Assembly (NCBI GenBank): GCA_035650495.1 | Contig: DASRHK010000070.1 | Coordinates: 1-15,259 of the forward strand | DNA length: 15,259 nucleotides | Origin: DASRHK01 sp035650495 | Lineage (GTDB): Bacteria > Pseudomonadota > Gammaproteobacteria > Nevskiales > Nevskiaceae | Direction of reading: 5' to 3' | Shown: positions 7,865 to 14,616 of the stretch, piece by piece | Layout: each line of letters starts with the position of its first letter | Numbering within the stretch: the stretch's first letter is position 1 | Translations under genes and position numbers: made by a program | Notes under the pieces: generated by a model | Databases searched by the model: none | The model's input: only the letters and a program-made list of their open reading frames with translations | Told to the model about the DNA's origin: nothing

Positions 7865-8647
7865 AAGCAGGTGCCGGTCGACCTGATCCGGCCGGGCTCG
7901 CAGCAGGCCCGGCGCTACTTCGATCCCGCAGCGCTGAAAGAGTTGTCGGAGTCGATCCGCGAGTCGGGCGTCGTGCAGCCGATCGTGCTGCGCACGACCG
8001 TGTGGGGCTACGAGCTCCTCGCCGGCGAGCGTCGCTGGCGTGCGGCGCAGCAGGCGGGCCTGCACGAGATCCCCGCGGTCATCCGCGATGATCTCTCCGA
8101 TCGCGAAGCGTTCGTGGTCGGGCTGATCGAGAACCTGCAGCGCGAATCGCTCTCACCGATGGAGACCGCAGCGGGACTGAAGCGGCTCGGCGAGATGTTC
8201 GCGCTCACCCACGAGGAAGTCGGCGAGCGCATCGGCAAGTCGCGCGAGTACGTCTCCAATCAGCTGCGGCTGCTCAACCTCGCGCAAGCGGTGCAGGGGA
8301 TGGTCAACGAAGGTCTCGTGCCGCTCTCGCACGCGAAAGTGCTCGCCGGCCTGCCGCCGGAAGAGCAGGGCGGATGGGCCGTGCAAGTTGCCACGCAGAA
8401 AATCTCCGTGCGCGCGCTCGAGCGCCGCGTCGCCGCCGCGCGACGCAAGAAAGCCGGCGAGTCGCTGGTGTTCATGCCGGGCAAGCCATCGGATTGGAAG
8501 ATGCTCGAACGCGAGCTCGGCGAGTACATGGGCTATCCGGTGAAGGTCGAGGCGGGCAAGGAAGGCAAAGGCGAGCTGCGCGTGAAATTCCACTCGCTCG
8601 ACGAGCTCGACGGAATCCTCGCGCGCATCGGTTACACGTACAAATGA
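7850..8647 (+). CDS. Orphan ParB/Spo0J-family protein without ParA-contact tail
   Basis: ParB proteins are CTP-dependent DNA clamps that load at parS and segregate chromosome origins. This 265-residue protein has the N-terminal ParB/Srx domain with the CTP-binding motif GERRWRA (59-65) and ENLQRE (94-99), and the central helix-turn-helix (~117-143, 'LTHEEVGERIGKSREYVSNQLRLL'). A short C-terminal domain ends 'FHSLDELDGILARIGYTYK', like the ParB dimerisation tail. It starts almost directly at the ParB domain (VPVDLIRPGSQQARR), so the usual N-terminal LGxGLxxL peptide that contacts ParA is absent, and no parA gene is nearby. It may be a ParA-independent paralogue or a nucleoid-occlusion-like regulator. 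A full parS site was not found in the window. Confidence 0.86.
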   Translation: MTSQIKQVPVDLIRPGSQQARRYFDPAALKELSESIRESGVVQPIVLRTTVWGYELLAGERRWRAAQQAGLHEIPAVIRDDLSDREAFVVGLIENLQRESLSPMETAAGLKRLGEMFALTHEEVGERIGKSREYVSNQLRLLNLAQAVQGMVNEGLVPLSHAKVLAGLPPEEQGGWAVQVATQKISVRALERRVAAARRKKAGESLVFMPGKPSDWKMLERELGEYMGYPVKVEAGKEGKGELRVKFHSLDELDGILARIGYTYK

Positions 8648-8660
8648 ATCGCGACGCGAG

Positions 8661-8695
8661 TTACCCACAGCACGCTTGGATAAGCCTGTGCATAA
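8661..8695. promoter_or_regulatory. Cluster of three DnaA-box-like sequences
   Basis: In the 144-bp gap after the parB-like gene: TTACCCACA (8661-8669, +), one mismatch from TTATNCACA; TTATCCAAG on the minus strand (8675-8683), sharing the first seven bases of TTATCCACA; and TTATGCACA on the minus strand (8687-8695), a perfect match. The outer two form an inverted repeat. An AT-rich stretch with seven consecutive T lies ~65 bp further on (8757-8784). This could bind DnaA; it is too small to call oriC. Confidence 0.45.
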
Positions 8696-8785
8696 CGACG
8701 ATCGCGAAGCGCGCGAACCCGCGTCGCACCGTCGCTGCAATCGCGTCGAACCCAGTTTGATGATTTTTTTACCGCTGTATTTCAC

Positions 8786-8806
8786 TGTCACATGACGAGC
8801 CAGCTC
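8786..8806 (+). repeat. Direct repeat copy 2 at the metallopeptidase start
   Basis: Second copy of the 21-bp segment at 7844-7864, differing at two bases and again spanning the start codon, 942 bp downstream. Confidence 0.6.
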
Positions 8807-9397
8807 GCGCTCGATCTGCGCAACGAAACTCCGGCATGGCGACTGGTCGAGCGCGTGTCGTCACAAGCGCGCAGCATCCGCATCGAGATCCGTTCCGGCG
8901 ACGAAGTGCTGCTGGTGATCCCGCGTCGTGCATCGCGCGCGATGGCGCATGCGTTCCTGCGCAGCCGGCTCGCGTGGATCGAGCGCAAGCTCGACGAGCA
9001 TCGCCGTCGCGAGACGCAGCGCATCGCGATTCCAGTCCCTGCGCTCAGTGCTCGGCAGCTCCGCGAGCAGGCGCGAAGCACTGCGCGCGCACTGATCGCG
9101 ACGGAAGCGCCGCCCATGGGCGTGAAGTCCAACGGCTTGCGCATCGCAGATCAGAAGACGCTGTGGGGCAGCTGCGGCCGCAACGGGACCATCAGCTTGT
9201 CGTGGCGATTAGCGCTCGCGCCGCCCGAGGTGTTCCGCTACGTGGTGATCCACGAGCTCGCGCACCTGCAGCATCGCAACCACGGCCCGCGTTTCTGGGC
9301 GCTCGTCGCGAGGCAGATGCCCGAGTTCGAGGCGCATCGCCGCTGGCTGCGCGAGCACGGCGCCGCGCTCCACGCTGTGCCGACGCCGGGCAGATGA
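8792..9397 (+). CDS. YgjP-like zinc metallopeptidase domain protein (DUF45)
   Basis: A 201-residue cytoplasmic protein of the YgjP/SprT-like gluzincin group. The zinc motif HELAH is at 154-158, with a third ligand probably His164 in 'HRNHGPRFW'. The upstream family signature 'KTLWGSCGRNGTISLSWRLALAPPEV' (123-147) is clearly present. The N-terminal ~80 residues are the usual beta/helix lead-in ('RSIRIEIRSGDEVLLVIP'). The physiological substrate of YgjP proteins is not established. The start ATG has no SD and shares its flanking 21 bp with the parB-like start. It is the second of three plus-strand genes, 144 bp after parB-like and 48 bp before the CBS gene; whether it is co-transcribed with either is uncertain. 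Confidence 0.9.
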   Translation: MTSQLALDLRNETPAWRLVERVSSQARSIRIEIRSGDEVLLVIPRRASRAMAHAFLRSRLAWIERKLDEHRRRETQRIAIPVPALSARQLREQARSTARALIATEAPPMGVKSNGLRIADQKTLWGSCGRNGTISLSWRLALAPPEVFRYVVIHELAHLQHRNHGPRFWALVARQMPEFEAHRRWLREHGAALHAVPTPGR

Positions 9398-9399
9398 AG

Positions 9400-9405
9400 T
9401 AAATT
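9400..9405 (+). promoter_or_regulatory. Possible -10 element for the CBS-domain gene
   Basis: TAAATT (4 of 6 to TATAAT) sits in the 48-bp gap before the CBS gene, 40 bp upstream of its ATG. No convincing -35 accompanies it. Confidence 0.25.
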
Positions 9406-9445
9406 GGCGCGCCGGTTCAAGCCATCCCTTCAGAGGATCAAAGAC

Positions 9446-9847
9446 ATGGCAACGCTCGACACGCTGACCGCCAAGGACTACATGAACACCCAGATGGTGA
9501 CGCTGGCGCCGGACACGGACGTCATGGCCGCGATCAACATCTTCGTGCGGCGCGGCATCGGCAGCGCGCCGGTCGTCGGCGAGAACGGCAAGCTGCTCGG
9601 GATGCTGTCGGAGAAGGACTGCCTCAAGGCCGCGCTGACCGCGAGCTACGAAGGCGTCGCCGCCGGCCCGGTCAAGGAATTCATGAGCGACAAGACCGTG
9701 ACCGTGTCGCCCGACACGACCGTGCTCGAGGTCGCGTCGATGTTCGTCGACTCCAACTACAAGCGCTATCCGGTGGTGAAGGACGGCAAGCTCTTGGGGC
9801 TGATCTCGCGCGCGAACATCCTGCGGGCGATCAACGATCACAGCTGA
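9446..9847 (+). CDS. Two-CBS-domain protein
   Basis: A 133-residue protein consisting of little more than a CBS pair (Bateman module). CBS1 spans ~11-65 ('MVTLAPDTDVMAAINIFVRRGIGSAPVVGENGKLLGMLSEKDCLKA'). CBS2 spans ~76-131 ('FMSDKTVTVSPDTTVLEVASMFVDSNYKRYPVVKDGKLLGLISRANILRAI'). Such stand-alone modules bind adenosine nucleotides and regulate partners; no catalytic domain is fused. The start at 9446 is chosen over an in-frame upstream start because AGAGG lies ~9-10 nt before it and the extra upstream residues (MARRFKPSLQ) look like translated leader. It follows the YgjP-like gene by 48 bp and is convergent with mnmG; two hairpins lie directly after its stop. Confidence 0.9.
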   Translation: MATLDTLTAKDYMNTQMVTLAPDTDVMAAINIFVRRGIGSAPVVGENGKLLGMLSEKDCLKAALTASYEGVAAGPVKEFMSDKTVTVSPDTTVLEVASMFVDSNYKRYPVVKDGKLLGLISRANILRAINDHS

Positions 9848-9862
9848 CGACGAAAGTCGTCA
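9845..9862 (+). terminator. GAAA-tetraloop hairpin at the CBS gene stop
   Basis: TGACGAC-GAAA-GTCGTCA: a perfect 7-bp stem closed by a GNRA tetraloop, with the CBS stop codon TGA inside its left arm. It is directly followed by a second hairpin. There is no U-tract immediately after it, so it may act as an mRNA-end stabiliser or with the next hairpin as a terminator. Confidence 0.5.
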
Positions 9863-9881
9863 TCCCCGCGCAGGCGGGAAT
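9862..9881. repeat. Palindromic REP-like element between convergent CBS and mnmG genes
   Basis: ATCCCCGC-GCAG-GCGGGAAT, 8-bp arms with one mismatch, followed by CCAGTTTT. This CCCGC...GCGGGAAT-CCAG form is a common dispersed intergenic palindrome in proteobacterial chromosomes. Between two convergent stops it plausibly terminates both transcripts; the four T that follow give a weak tail on the plus strand. Confidence 0.6.
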
Positions 9882-9888
9882 CCAGTTT

Positions 9889-11688
9889 TCACGCGCTTTT
9901 TCTCAGCTGCCCGATCTTCTTCAGGTGCACCAGGAGCAGTGACACCGCCGCCGGCGTGACGCCGGAAATCCTGCCCGCCTGCGCAACGGTCTGCGGCCGG
10001 TGCTGGGCGAGCTTCTGCCGCACTTCCGCTGACAGACCCGCCACCGCCGCGTAATCCAGGTCGATGGGGAGCGCCGCTTCTTCGTAGCGCCGGCGGCGCT
10101 CGATCTCGTCGTGCTGGCGGTCGACGTAGCCCGCGTACTTGGTGTCGATCTCGATCTGCTCCGCGACGTCCGGATCCACTGCGGGCGCGCCGTGCTGGGC
10201 GACGAGGTCGCAGTAGTGCACCTCCGGACGCCGCAGCAGCTCGAGCAGGCGCTTCGGCAATTCCTGCCGCAGAGACGTGAGTCGCGCCTGCTTGCGCGAG
10301 AACGTTTCCCAGCGCGCGTCGTCGACCAAGCCGAGCTTGCGACCGATCGGCGTCAGGCGCGCGTCGGCGTTGTCCTCGCGCAGGAGCAATCGATATTCGG
10401 CGCGCGAGGTGAACATGCGGTACGGCTCGGTCGTGCCGCGCGTGATCAAGTCGTCGACCAGCACGCCGATGTACGCCTCGTGGCGCTGCGGCGTCCACGG
10501 CACCTCGCCGCGGATCGACAGCGCCGCGTTGAGTCCCGCGAGGATGCCCTGAGCGGCGGCTTCTTCGTAGCCGGTGGTGCCGTTGATCTGGCCGGCGAAG
10601 TAGAGGCCGCCGATGATCTTGGTCTCCAGCGAGCCCTTGAGATCGCGCGGATCGAAGTAGTCGTACTCGATCGCATAGCCTGGCCGCGTGATGCGCACGT
10701 TCTCGAGCCCGCGGATGGTGCGCACGAAGCGCTCCTGCACGTCGTACGGCAAGGACGTCGAGATGCCGTTGGGATAGATCTCGCGCGTGCTCAGGCCTTC
10801 CGGCTCGAGGAAGATCTGGTGCGAGGTCTTGTCGCGGAAGCGATTGACCTTGTCCTCGACGCTCGGGCAGTAGCGCGGTCCGATGCCTTCGATCACGCCG
10901 GTGAACATCGGCGAGCGATCGAATCCGCTCTTGATGATCTCGTGCGTGGCTTCGTTGGTGTGCGTGATGTGACACGGCACCTGGCGCGGGTGCTCATCGC
11001 GCGAGCCCATGAACGAGAACACCGGCGTCGGCTCATCGCCCGGTTGTTCCACGAGGAGCGTCCAGTCGATCGTGCGGCCGTCGAGTCGCGGCGGCGTGCC
11101 GGTCTTCAAGCGACCGACGCGTGGATGCAGCTCGCGCAGACGAGCGGCGAGGGCATTCGACGGCGGATCGCCCGCGCGACCACCTTGATGATTGGTGAGC
11201 CCGACGTGGATCTTCCCGCCGAGGAACGTGCCCGTCGTGAGCACGACGGCGCGCGCGAAGAACTTCAGTCCGAGCCGCACGACGATGCCGGCGACGCGAT
11301 CGCCTTCGACGATCAGGTCTTCGACTTCCTGCTGGAAGATCGAAAGGTTCGGCTGATTCTCGAGCGCCTCGCGCACCGCCCACTTGTAGAGCATGCGATC
11401 GGCTTGCGCGCGCGTCGCGCGCACCGCGGGACCCTTGCTCGCGTTGAGCATGCGGAACTGGATGCCGGCACGATCGGCCGCGCGCGCCATCAGGCCGCCC
11501 AGCGCGTCGATCTCCTTGACCAGATGGCCCTTGCCGATGCCGCCGATCGCCGGATTGCACGACATCTGCCCCAGCGTCTCGATCGACTGCGTGACCAGCA
11601 ATGTCCGCGCGCCCATGCGCGCAGATGCGAGCGCGGCTTCGGTGCCGGCGTGGCCGCCGCCGATGACGATGACGTCGAAGTGCTCCAT
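9889..11688 (-). CDS. mnmG: tRNA uridine-5-carboxymethylaminomethyl modification enzyme MnmG
   Basis: With MnmE it installs the cmnm5/nm5 group on U34 of several tRNAs, using FAD, NADH and a folate-derived methylene. The 599-residue protein is slightly shorter than E. coli MnmG. It has the FAD-binding GGGHAGTEAA (10-19), the conserved Cys44 in 'GQMSCNPAIGGIGKGHLVKEIDALGG', and the second conserved Cys in 'GIGPRYCPSVEDKV'. Also present are 'TSRAEYRLLLREDNADARLTPIGR' and a C-terminal helical MnmE/tRNA-binding part ('ISGVTPAAVSLLLVHLKK'). The start ATG has no SD; a TAGAAT lies 9 bp upstream. The usual downstream partner rsmG is absent: the gene ends at hairpins facing the convergent CBS gene. 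The folate link to nearby folE is probably coincidental. Confidence 0.98.
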   Translation of the reverse strand: MEHFDVIVIGGGHAGTEAALASARMGARTLLVTQSIETLGQMSCNPAIGGIGKGHLVKEIDALGGLMARAADRAGIQFRMLNASKGPAVRATRAQADRMLYKWAVREALENQPNLSIFQQEVEDLIVEGDRVAGIVVRLGLKFFARAVVLTTGTFLGGKIHVGLTNHQGGRAGDPPSNALAARLRELHPRVGRLKTGTPPRLDGRTIDWTLLVEQPGDEPTPVFSFMGSRDEHPRQVPCHITHTNEATHEIIKSGFDRSPMFTGVIEGIGPRYCPSVEDKVNRFRDKTSHQIFLEPEGLSTREIYPNGISTSLPYDVQERFVRTIRGLENVRITRPGYAIEYDYFDPRDLKGSLETKIIGGLYFAGQINGTTGYEEAAAQGILAGLNAALSIRGEVPWTPQRHEAYIGVLVDDLITRGTTEPYRMFTSRAEYRLLLREDNADARLTPIGRKLGLVDDARWETFSRKQARLTSLRQELPKRLLELLRRPEVHYCDLVAQHGAPAVDPDVAEQIEIDTKYAGYVDRQHDEIERRRRYEEAALPIDLDYAAVAGLSAEVRQKLAQHRPQTVAQAGRISGVTPAAVSLLLVHLKKIGQLRKSA

Positions 11689-11697
11689 GGGGGCGCG

Positions 11698-11703
11698 ATT
11701 CTA
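11698..11703 (-). promoter_or_regulatory. Possible -10 element of mnmG
   Basis: Minus-strand TAGAAT (5 of 6 to TATAAT) lies in the 30-bp gap between the regulator stop and the mnmG ATG. Transcription would begin only a few bases before the ATG, giving an almost leaderless mRNA, which fits the lack of an SD. No -35 was identified. Confidence 0.35.
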
Positions 11704-11718
11704 CCCGCCCTGGCCGCG

Positions 11719-12108
11719 TCAGATCCGCCAGTTCCCCGTTTCCATCGCGGTCTTGACGGCTTTGACCACGCCTTCGGGATCGCTGGTCTTCTTCGACAGC
11801 ACCATCGTCGCATCGCTGTTCTTCGCGGCGTTGACCTGCCAGGCGATGCTGCCGGCCGTGAACACGACGACCGGCAGCTTGGCGAAGCGCGCGTCCTTGC
11901 GGACCTTGTCGAGCCACTGCAGCCCGTTGAGCTTGGGCATCGACAGATCGAGCAACACGACGTCGGGACGACTGCGGAACACCGCCGCCAGGCCCTGCTC
12001 GCCGTCCTCGGCCAGCATCACGTCGAAGCCCGCGCCGATGAACAGGCTTTCGTAGACGGCGGCGATCACGGGGTCGTCGTCGATCAACAGGACTTTCTTG
12101 CTGCTCAT
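11719..12108 (-). CDS. Single-domain response regulator (CheY-like)
   Basis: A 129-residue receiver domain without an output domain. The acidic triad IDDD (10-12), phospho-acceptor Asp54 (LLDLSMP), Thr84 (FTAG) and Lys106 (LSKK) are all present, so it should be phosphorylatable. The start at ATG 12108 leaves a standard receiver N-terminus (MSSKKVLLIDDD); longer upstream reading overlaps the kinase gene and looks non-coding. It lies 10 bp downstream of the hybrid kinase stop and is almost certainly in the same transcript, making it the likely acceptor of phosphate from the kinase's Hpt domain. With no DNA-binding domain it must act by protein contact, as CheY or a phosphate sink does. mnmG follows after 30 bp. 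Confidence 0.93.
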   Translation of the reverse strand: MSSKKVLLIDDDPVIAAVYESLFIGAGFDVMLAEDGEQGLAAVFRSRPDVVLLDLSMPKLNGLQWLDKVRKDARFAKLPVVVFTAGSIAWQVNAAKNSDATMVLSKKTSDPEGVVKAVKTAMETGNWRI

Positions 12109-12118
12109 TGCGGGAGAC

Positions 12119-14599
12119 TCAGGCTGGCGGCGCGGCAGCGAGCGCCTTGACGCTCGCGCGCACGCCGACGAAGGCGCTTTCGATGTCGGAGGCGAGCTGC
12201 TCGGCGACGGTGAGCTGCCCGCTCTTGCCGGCATGCTCGAGCTTCTCGAACAGGTTGGCCATCGCGGTCATGCCGATCGTCCCGGAAGAGCCGGTGCAGC
12301 GATGCGCGATGCGCTGGATGTCGACCGCGGAGCGCTCGGCGAGCGCCGTGCGCAGCATGGCGAGCTGCTCCGCCGTCTGGTTGACGTAGAGCTCGGCGAG
12401 GCGGCGCAGCAAGGCGGTGTTGCCTTTGGTGATCTGGCGCAGCTGCGCGAAATCGACGTTGCTGCCATCCGCTTTCTTCGCAGCTCCGGCTGCCACCGGC
12501 GGCGGCTCGGGTGCCGGCGTGACGGCAGCCGCGGGCTTGCCGATCACGGCGGGCTGTCGCTGCGCGAAACGCTCGAGCGCTTCCTTGAGGACTTCGGTGG
12601 ACATCGGCTTGGCAATGTAATCGTCCATGCCGGCGGCGAGGCAGCGATCCCGATCGCCGACCATCGCGTGCGCGGTCATCGCGATGATCCAGGTGTGCCG
12701 CGTGCCGCGCTCGCGCTTGCGGATCTCGGCGGTGGCGTCGTAGCCGTCGAGCTCGGGCATCTGGCAATCCATCAGGATCAGGTCGTAGGTCTTGCGCTGG
12801 AGCGCTTCGAGACCTTCGAGCCCGTTGTTCGCGTAGTCCGCTTCCTGACCAAGCTCGCGCAGCTGCAGCTTGGCGACCTGCTGGTTCAGATGATTGTCCT
12901 CGACGACGAGGATGCGGTACTTCGTCGCCAGCGCGTCCTCCGGAGTCTTCACGGCCGACGGCTTCACCTGCGTCGCCGCGGTTGTCGGTACGGCGAGCTG
13001 CGCGCGCGCGACCAGCACCGACATGGTGTGCTGCAGCAGGCTGTGGCGCACGGGCTTGGTCAGCGTCGCCGCGACGCCCGCACCCTGCAGCGCCGCGGCC
13101 GCATCGCGCCCGACCATGTTGTGCAGCAGCACGATGTGCATGTCCGACAGCGCCGGGACCTGGCGCAGCCGACCGGCGAGCTCGAGGCCGCCGGTGCCGG
13201 GCAGCCCGCGATCGATGATGGCGAAGTGGTACGGCGCCTGGCCGCCGAACGCGATCGCGGCGACCTTGTCGAGCGCTGCAGCGCCGTCGGCGGCCTGATC
13301 GACGGTGAGCCCCCAGCTCGCCAGCCGCTCGGCGATCACGCGGCGATTGGTTTCGTTGTCGTCGACGATCAGCGCGCGCATGCCGCGCAGGTTGGTCGGA
13401 TCGACCGGGGCCTCCTGCGGTGCGCTCGCCGATCGCTTCAGCGGCACCGAGAACCAGAACGTCGTGCCGCGGCCGGTGTGGCTCTCGCAATTGATGGTGC
13501 CGCCCATGACCTCGACCAGATGCTTCGAGATCGCGAGCCCCAGCCCGGTGCCGCCGTACTTGCGGGTGGTCGAGTTGTCGGCCTGCATGAACGGCTGGAA
13601 CAACCGCTCGCGCGCCTCGCGCAGGATGCCGATGCCGGTGTCGCGCACCGTGAAGCGCACCACGACCGCGCTCTCGGAATCGGATTCCACCGCGGCGCGC
13701 ACTTCGACTTCGCCCTTCTCGGTGAACTTCACCGCGTTCGAGGTCAGGTTCACCAGCACCTGATGCAGGCGGCGCGCGTCGCCCTGCAGCACCTGCGGCA
13801 CGGTCGGCTCGATCACGGAGATCAGCTCGAGCCCCTTGGCCTGCGCGCGCTCGGCGAGCGTGAGCACGGCCTGGTCGACGACGTCGGCGAGCTGCAGGTC
13901 GGCGGCTTCCGCGCTGACCGCGCCGGCTTCGATCTTCGACAGGTCGAGCACGTCGTTGATGATCGACAGCAGGTTCTCGCTCGAGGTGCGGATGGTTTCC
14001 GCGATCTCCTGCTGCGACGGCGTCAGCGGCGTCTTCAGGAGCGCGGCCGTCATGCCCATCACCGCGTTCATCGGCGTGCGGATCTCGTGCGACATGTTGG
14101 CGAGGAAGCCGGACTTCGCGCGGGAAGCCTGCAGGGCTTCCTCATGCGCGAGGCGCAGTTCCTGCTCGGTGGCGCGGCGCATCTCGGCTTCCGCGAGCAG
14201 CTGCTCGTTGGCGCGCTCGAGCTCGGCGGGCGAGCGCAGCGTCAGCGCGAGCGCGATCAATCGCAGCACCACGGGCACGGTGACGAGGCAGATGATCGCC
14301 GCGACGACCTTGGTCAGGGCCTCCAGCATGTAGACCGGCAGCCAGATCGTCACCACGCTCATGATGTAGGTCGCGCCGCACAGCAGCGCGAACGCCGACA
14401 CCAGCCACCACGCCGCGGCCATCACTTCGGCGCTGCGGCGGCGCACGAAGTAGGCGAGCGCAAAGGCGATCGCGAAATAGGCGATGGCGATCGCGACGTC
14501 GGATGCGATGTGCATCCAGATCAGGTCCGAGCGCCAGTCGTAGATGTCGCCGCGGGCCGTGAAATCGTGGGCGAAGAGCCAGTTGAACAAGGTCCGCAT
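12119..14599 (-). CDS. Hybrid histidine kinase with ethylene-receptor-like membrane sensor, two REC domains and Hpt
   Basis: 826 residues, domains in order. Three-helix membrane sensor (~29-118) aligning to ETR1-type ethylene-binding domains: SD (33-34), AYF (40-42), LLCGAT (72-77) and Lys97, but Tyr78 where ETR1 has copper ligand His69. Short coiled-coil (~122-160), without the GAF domain of ETR1. HisKA, His171 (SHEIRTP). HATPase: N284/N288, DTGIG 320-324, GGTGLGL 349-355. REC1 (~407-530): DD 413-414, Asp463 and Lys515, but His493 in place of the conserved Thr/Ser. REC2 (~561-680), canonical: E567/D568, Asp611, Thr642, Lys664. Pro/Ala linker (~688-710). Hpt, His766 (IAHRCTGSS). Start ATG 14599 is chosen because the sensor begins there; upstream frame is low complexity and overlaps the previous gene. 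The regulator follows by 10 bp. Confidence 0.93.
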   Translation of the reverse strand: MRTLFNWLFAHDFTARGDIYDWRSDLIWMHIASDVAIAIAYFAIAFALAYFVRRRSAEVMAAAWWLVSAFALLCGATYIMSVVTIWLPVYMLEALTKVVAAIICLVTVPVVLRLIALALTLRSPAELERANEQLLAEAEMRRATEQELRLAHEEALQASRAKSGFLANMSHEIRTPMNAVMGMTAALLKTPLTPSQQEIAETIRTSSENLLSIINDVLDLSKIEAGAVSAEAADLQLADVVDQAVLTLAERAQAKGLELISVIEPTVPQVLQGDARRLHQVLVNLTSNAVKFTEKGEVEVRAAVESDSESAVVVRFTVRDTGIGILREARERLFQPFMQADNSTTRKYGGTGLGLAISKHLVEVMGGTINCESHTGRGTTFWFSVPLKRSASAPQEAPVDPTNLRGMRALIVDDNETNRRVIAERLASWGLTVDQAADGAAALDKVAAIAFGGQAPYHFAIIDRGLPGTGGLELAGRLRQVPALSDMHIVLLHNMVGRDAAAALQGAGVAATLTKPVRHSLLQHTMSVLVARAQLAVPTTAATQVKPSAVKTPEDALATKYRILVVEDNHLNQQVAKLQLRELGQEADYANNGLEGLEALQRKTYDLILMDCQMPELDGYDATAEIRKRERGTRHTWIIAMTAHAMVGDRDRCLAAGMDDYIAKPMSTEVLKEALERFAQRQPAVIGKPAAAVTPAPEPPPVAAGAAKKADGSNVDFAQLRQITKGNTALLRRLAELYVNQTAEQLAMLRTALAERSAVDIQRIAHRCTGSSGTIGMTAMANLFEKLEHAGKSGQLTVAEQLASDIESAFVGVRASVKALAAAPPA

Positions 14600-14601
14600 G
14601 G

Positions 14602-14616
14602 AGAGAATCGTTCTCT
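14602..14616. promoter_or_regulatory. Inverted repeat just upstream of the kinase start
   Basis: AGAGAA-TCG-TTCTCT fills nearly all of the 16-bp gap between the upstream gene's TAA and the kinase ATG. In mRNA it makes a 6-bp, 3-nt-loop hairpin 3 nt before the start codon, replacing a normal SD. It could be an operator or a translational control element. Confidence 0.35.

Noticed and set aside
8644..8760. 38-codon frame starting ATGA at the parB-like stop
   Set aside because: Coupled-looking start, but the frame runs through the DnaA-box-like sequences, has relaxed third-position GC compared with neighbours and no recognisable product.
8648..8791. Chromosomal replication origin (oriC)
   Set aside because: Only one perfect box and two partial ones in 144 bp, and no dnaA, rsmG or parA nearby; too little to call an origin.
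8786..8806. Repeat as a mobile-element target-site duplication
   Set aside because: The copies flank an intact parB-like gene and its downstream gap, with no transposase or terminal inverted repeats.
10111..12150. 679-residue plus-strand frame opposite mnmG and the regulator
   Set aside because: Arg/Ala/Asp-rich antisense shadow; mnmG and the receiver are unmistakable on the other strand.
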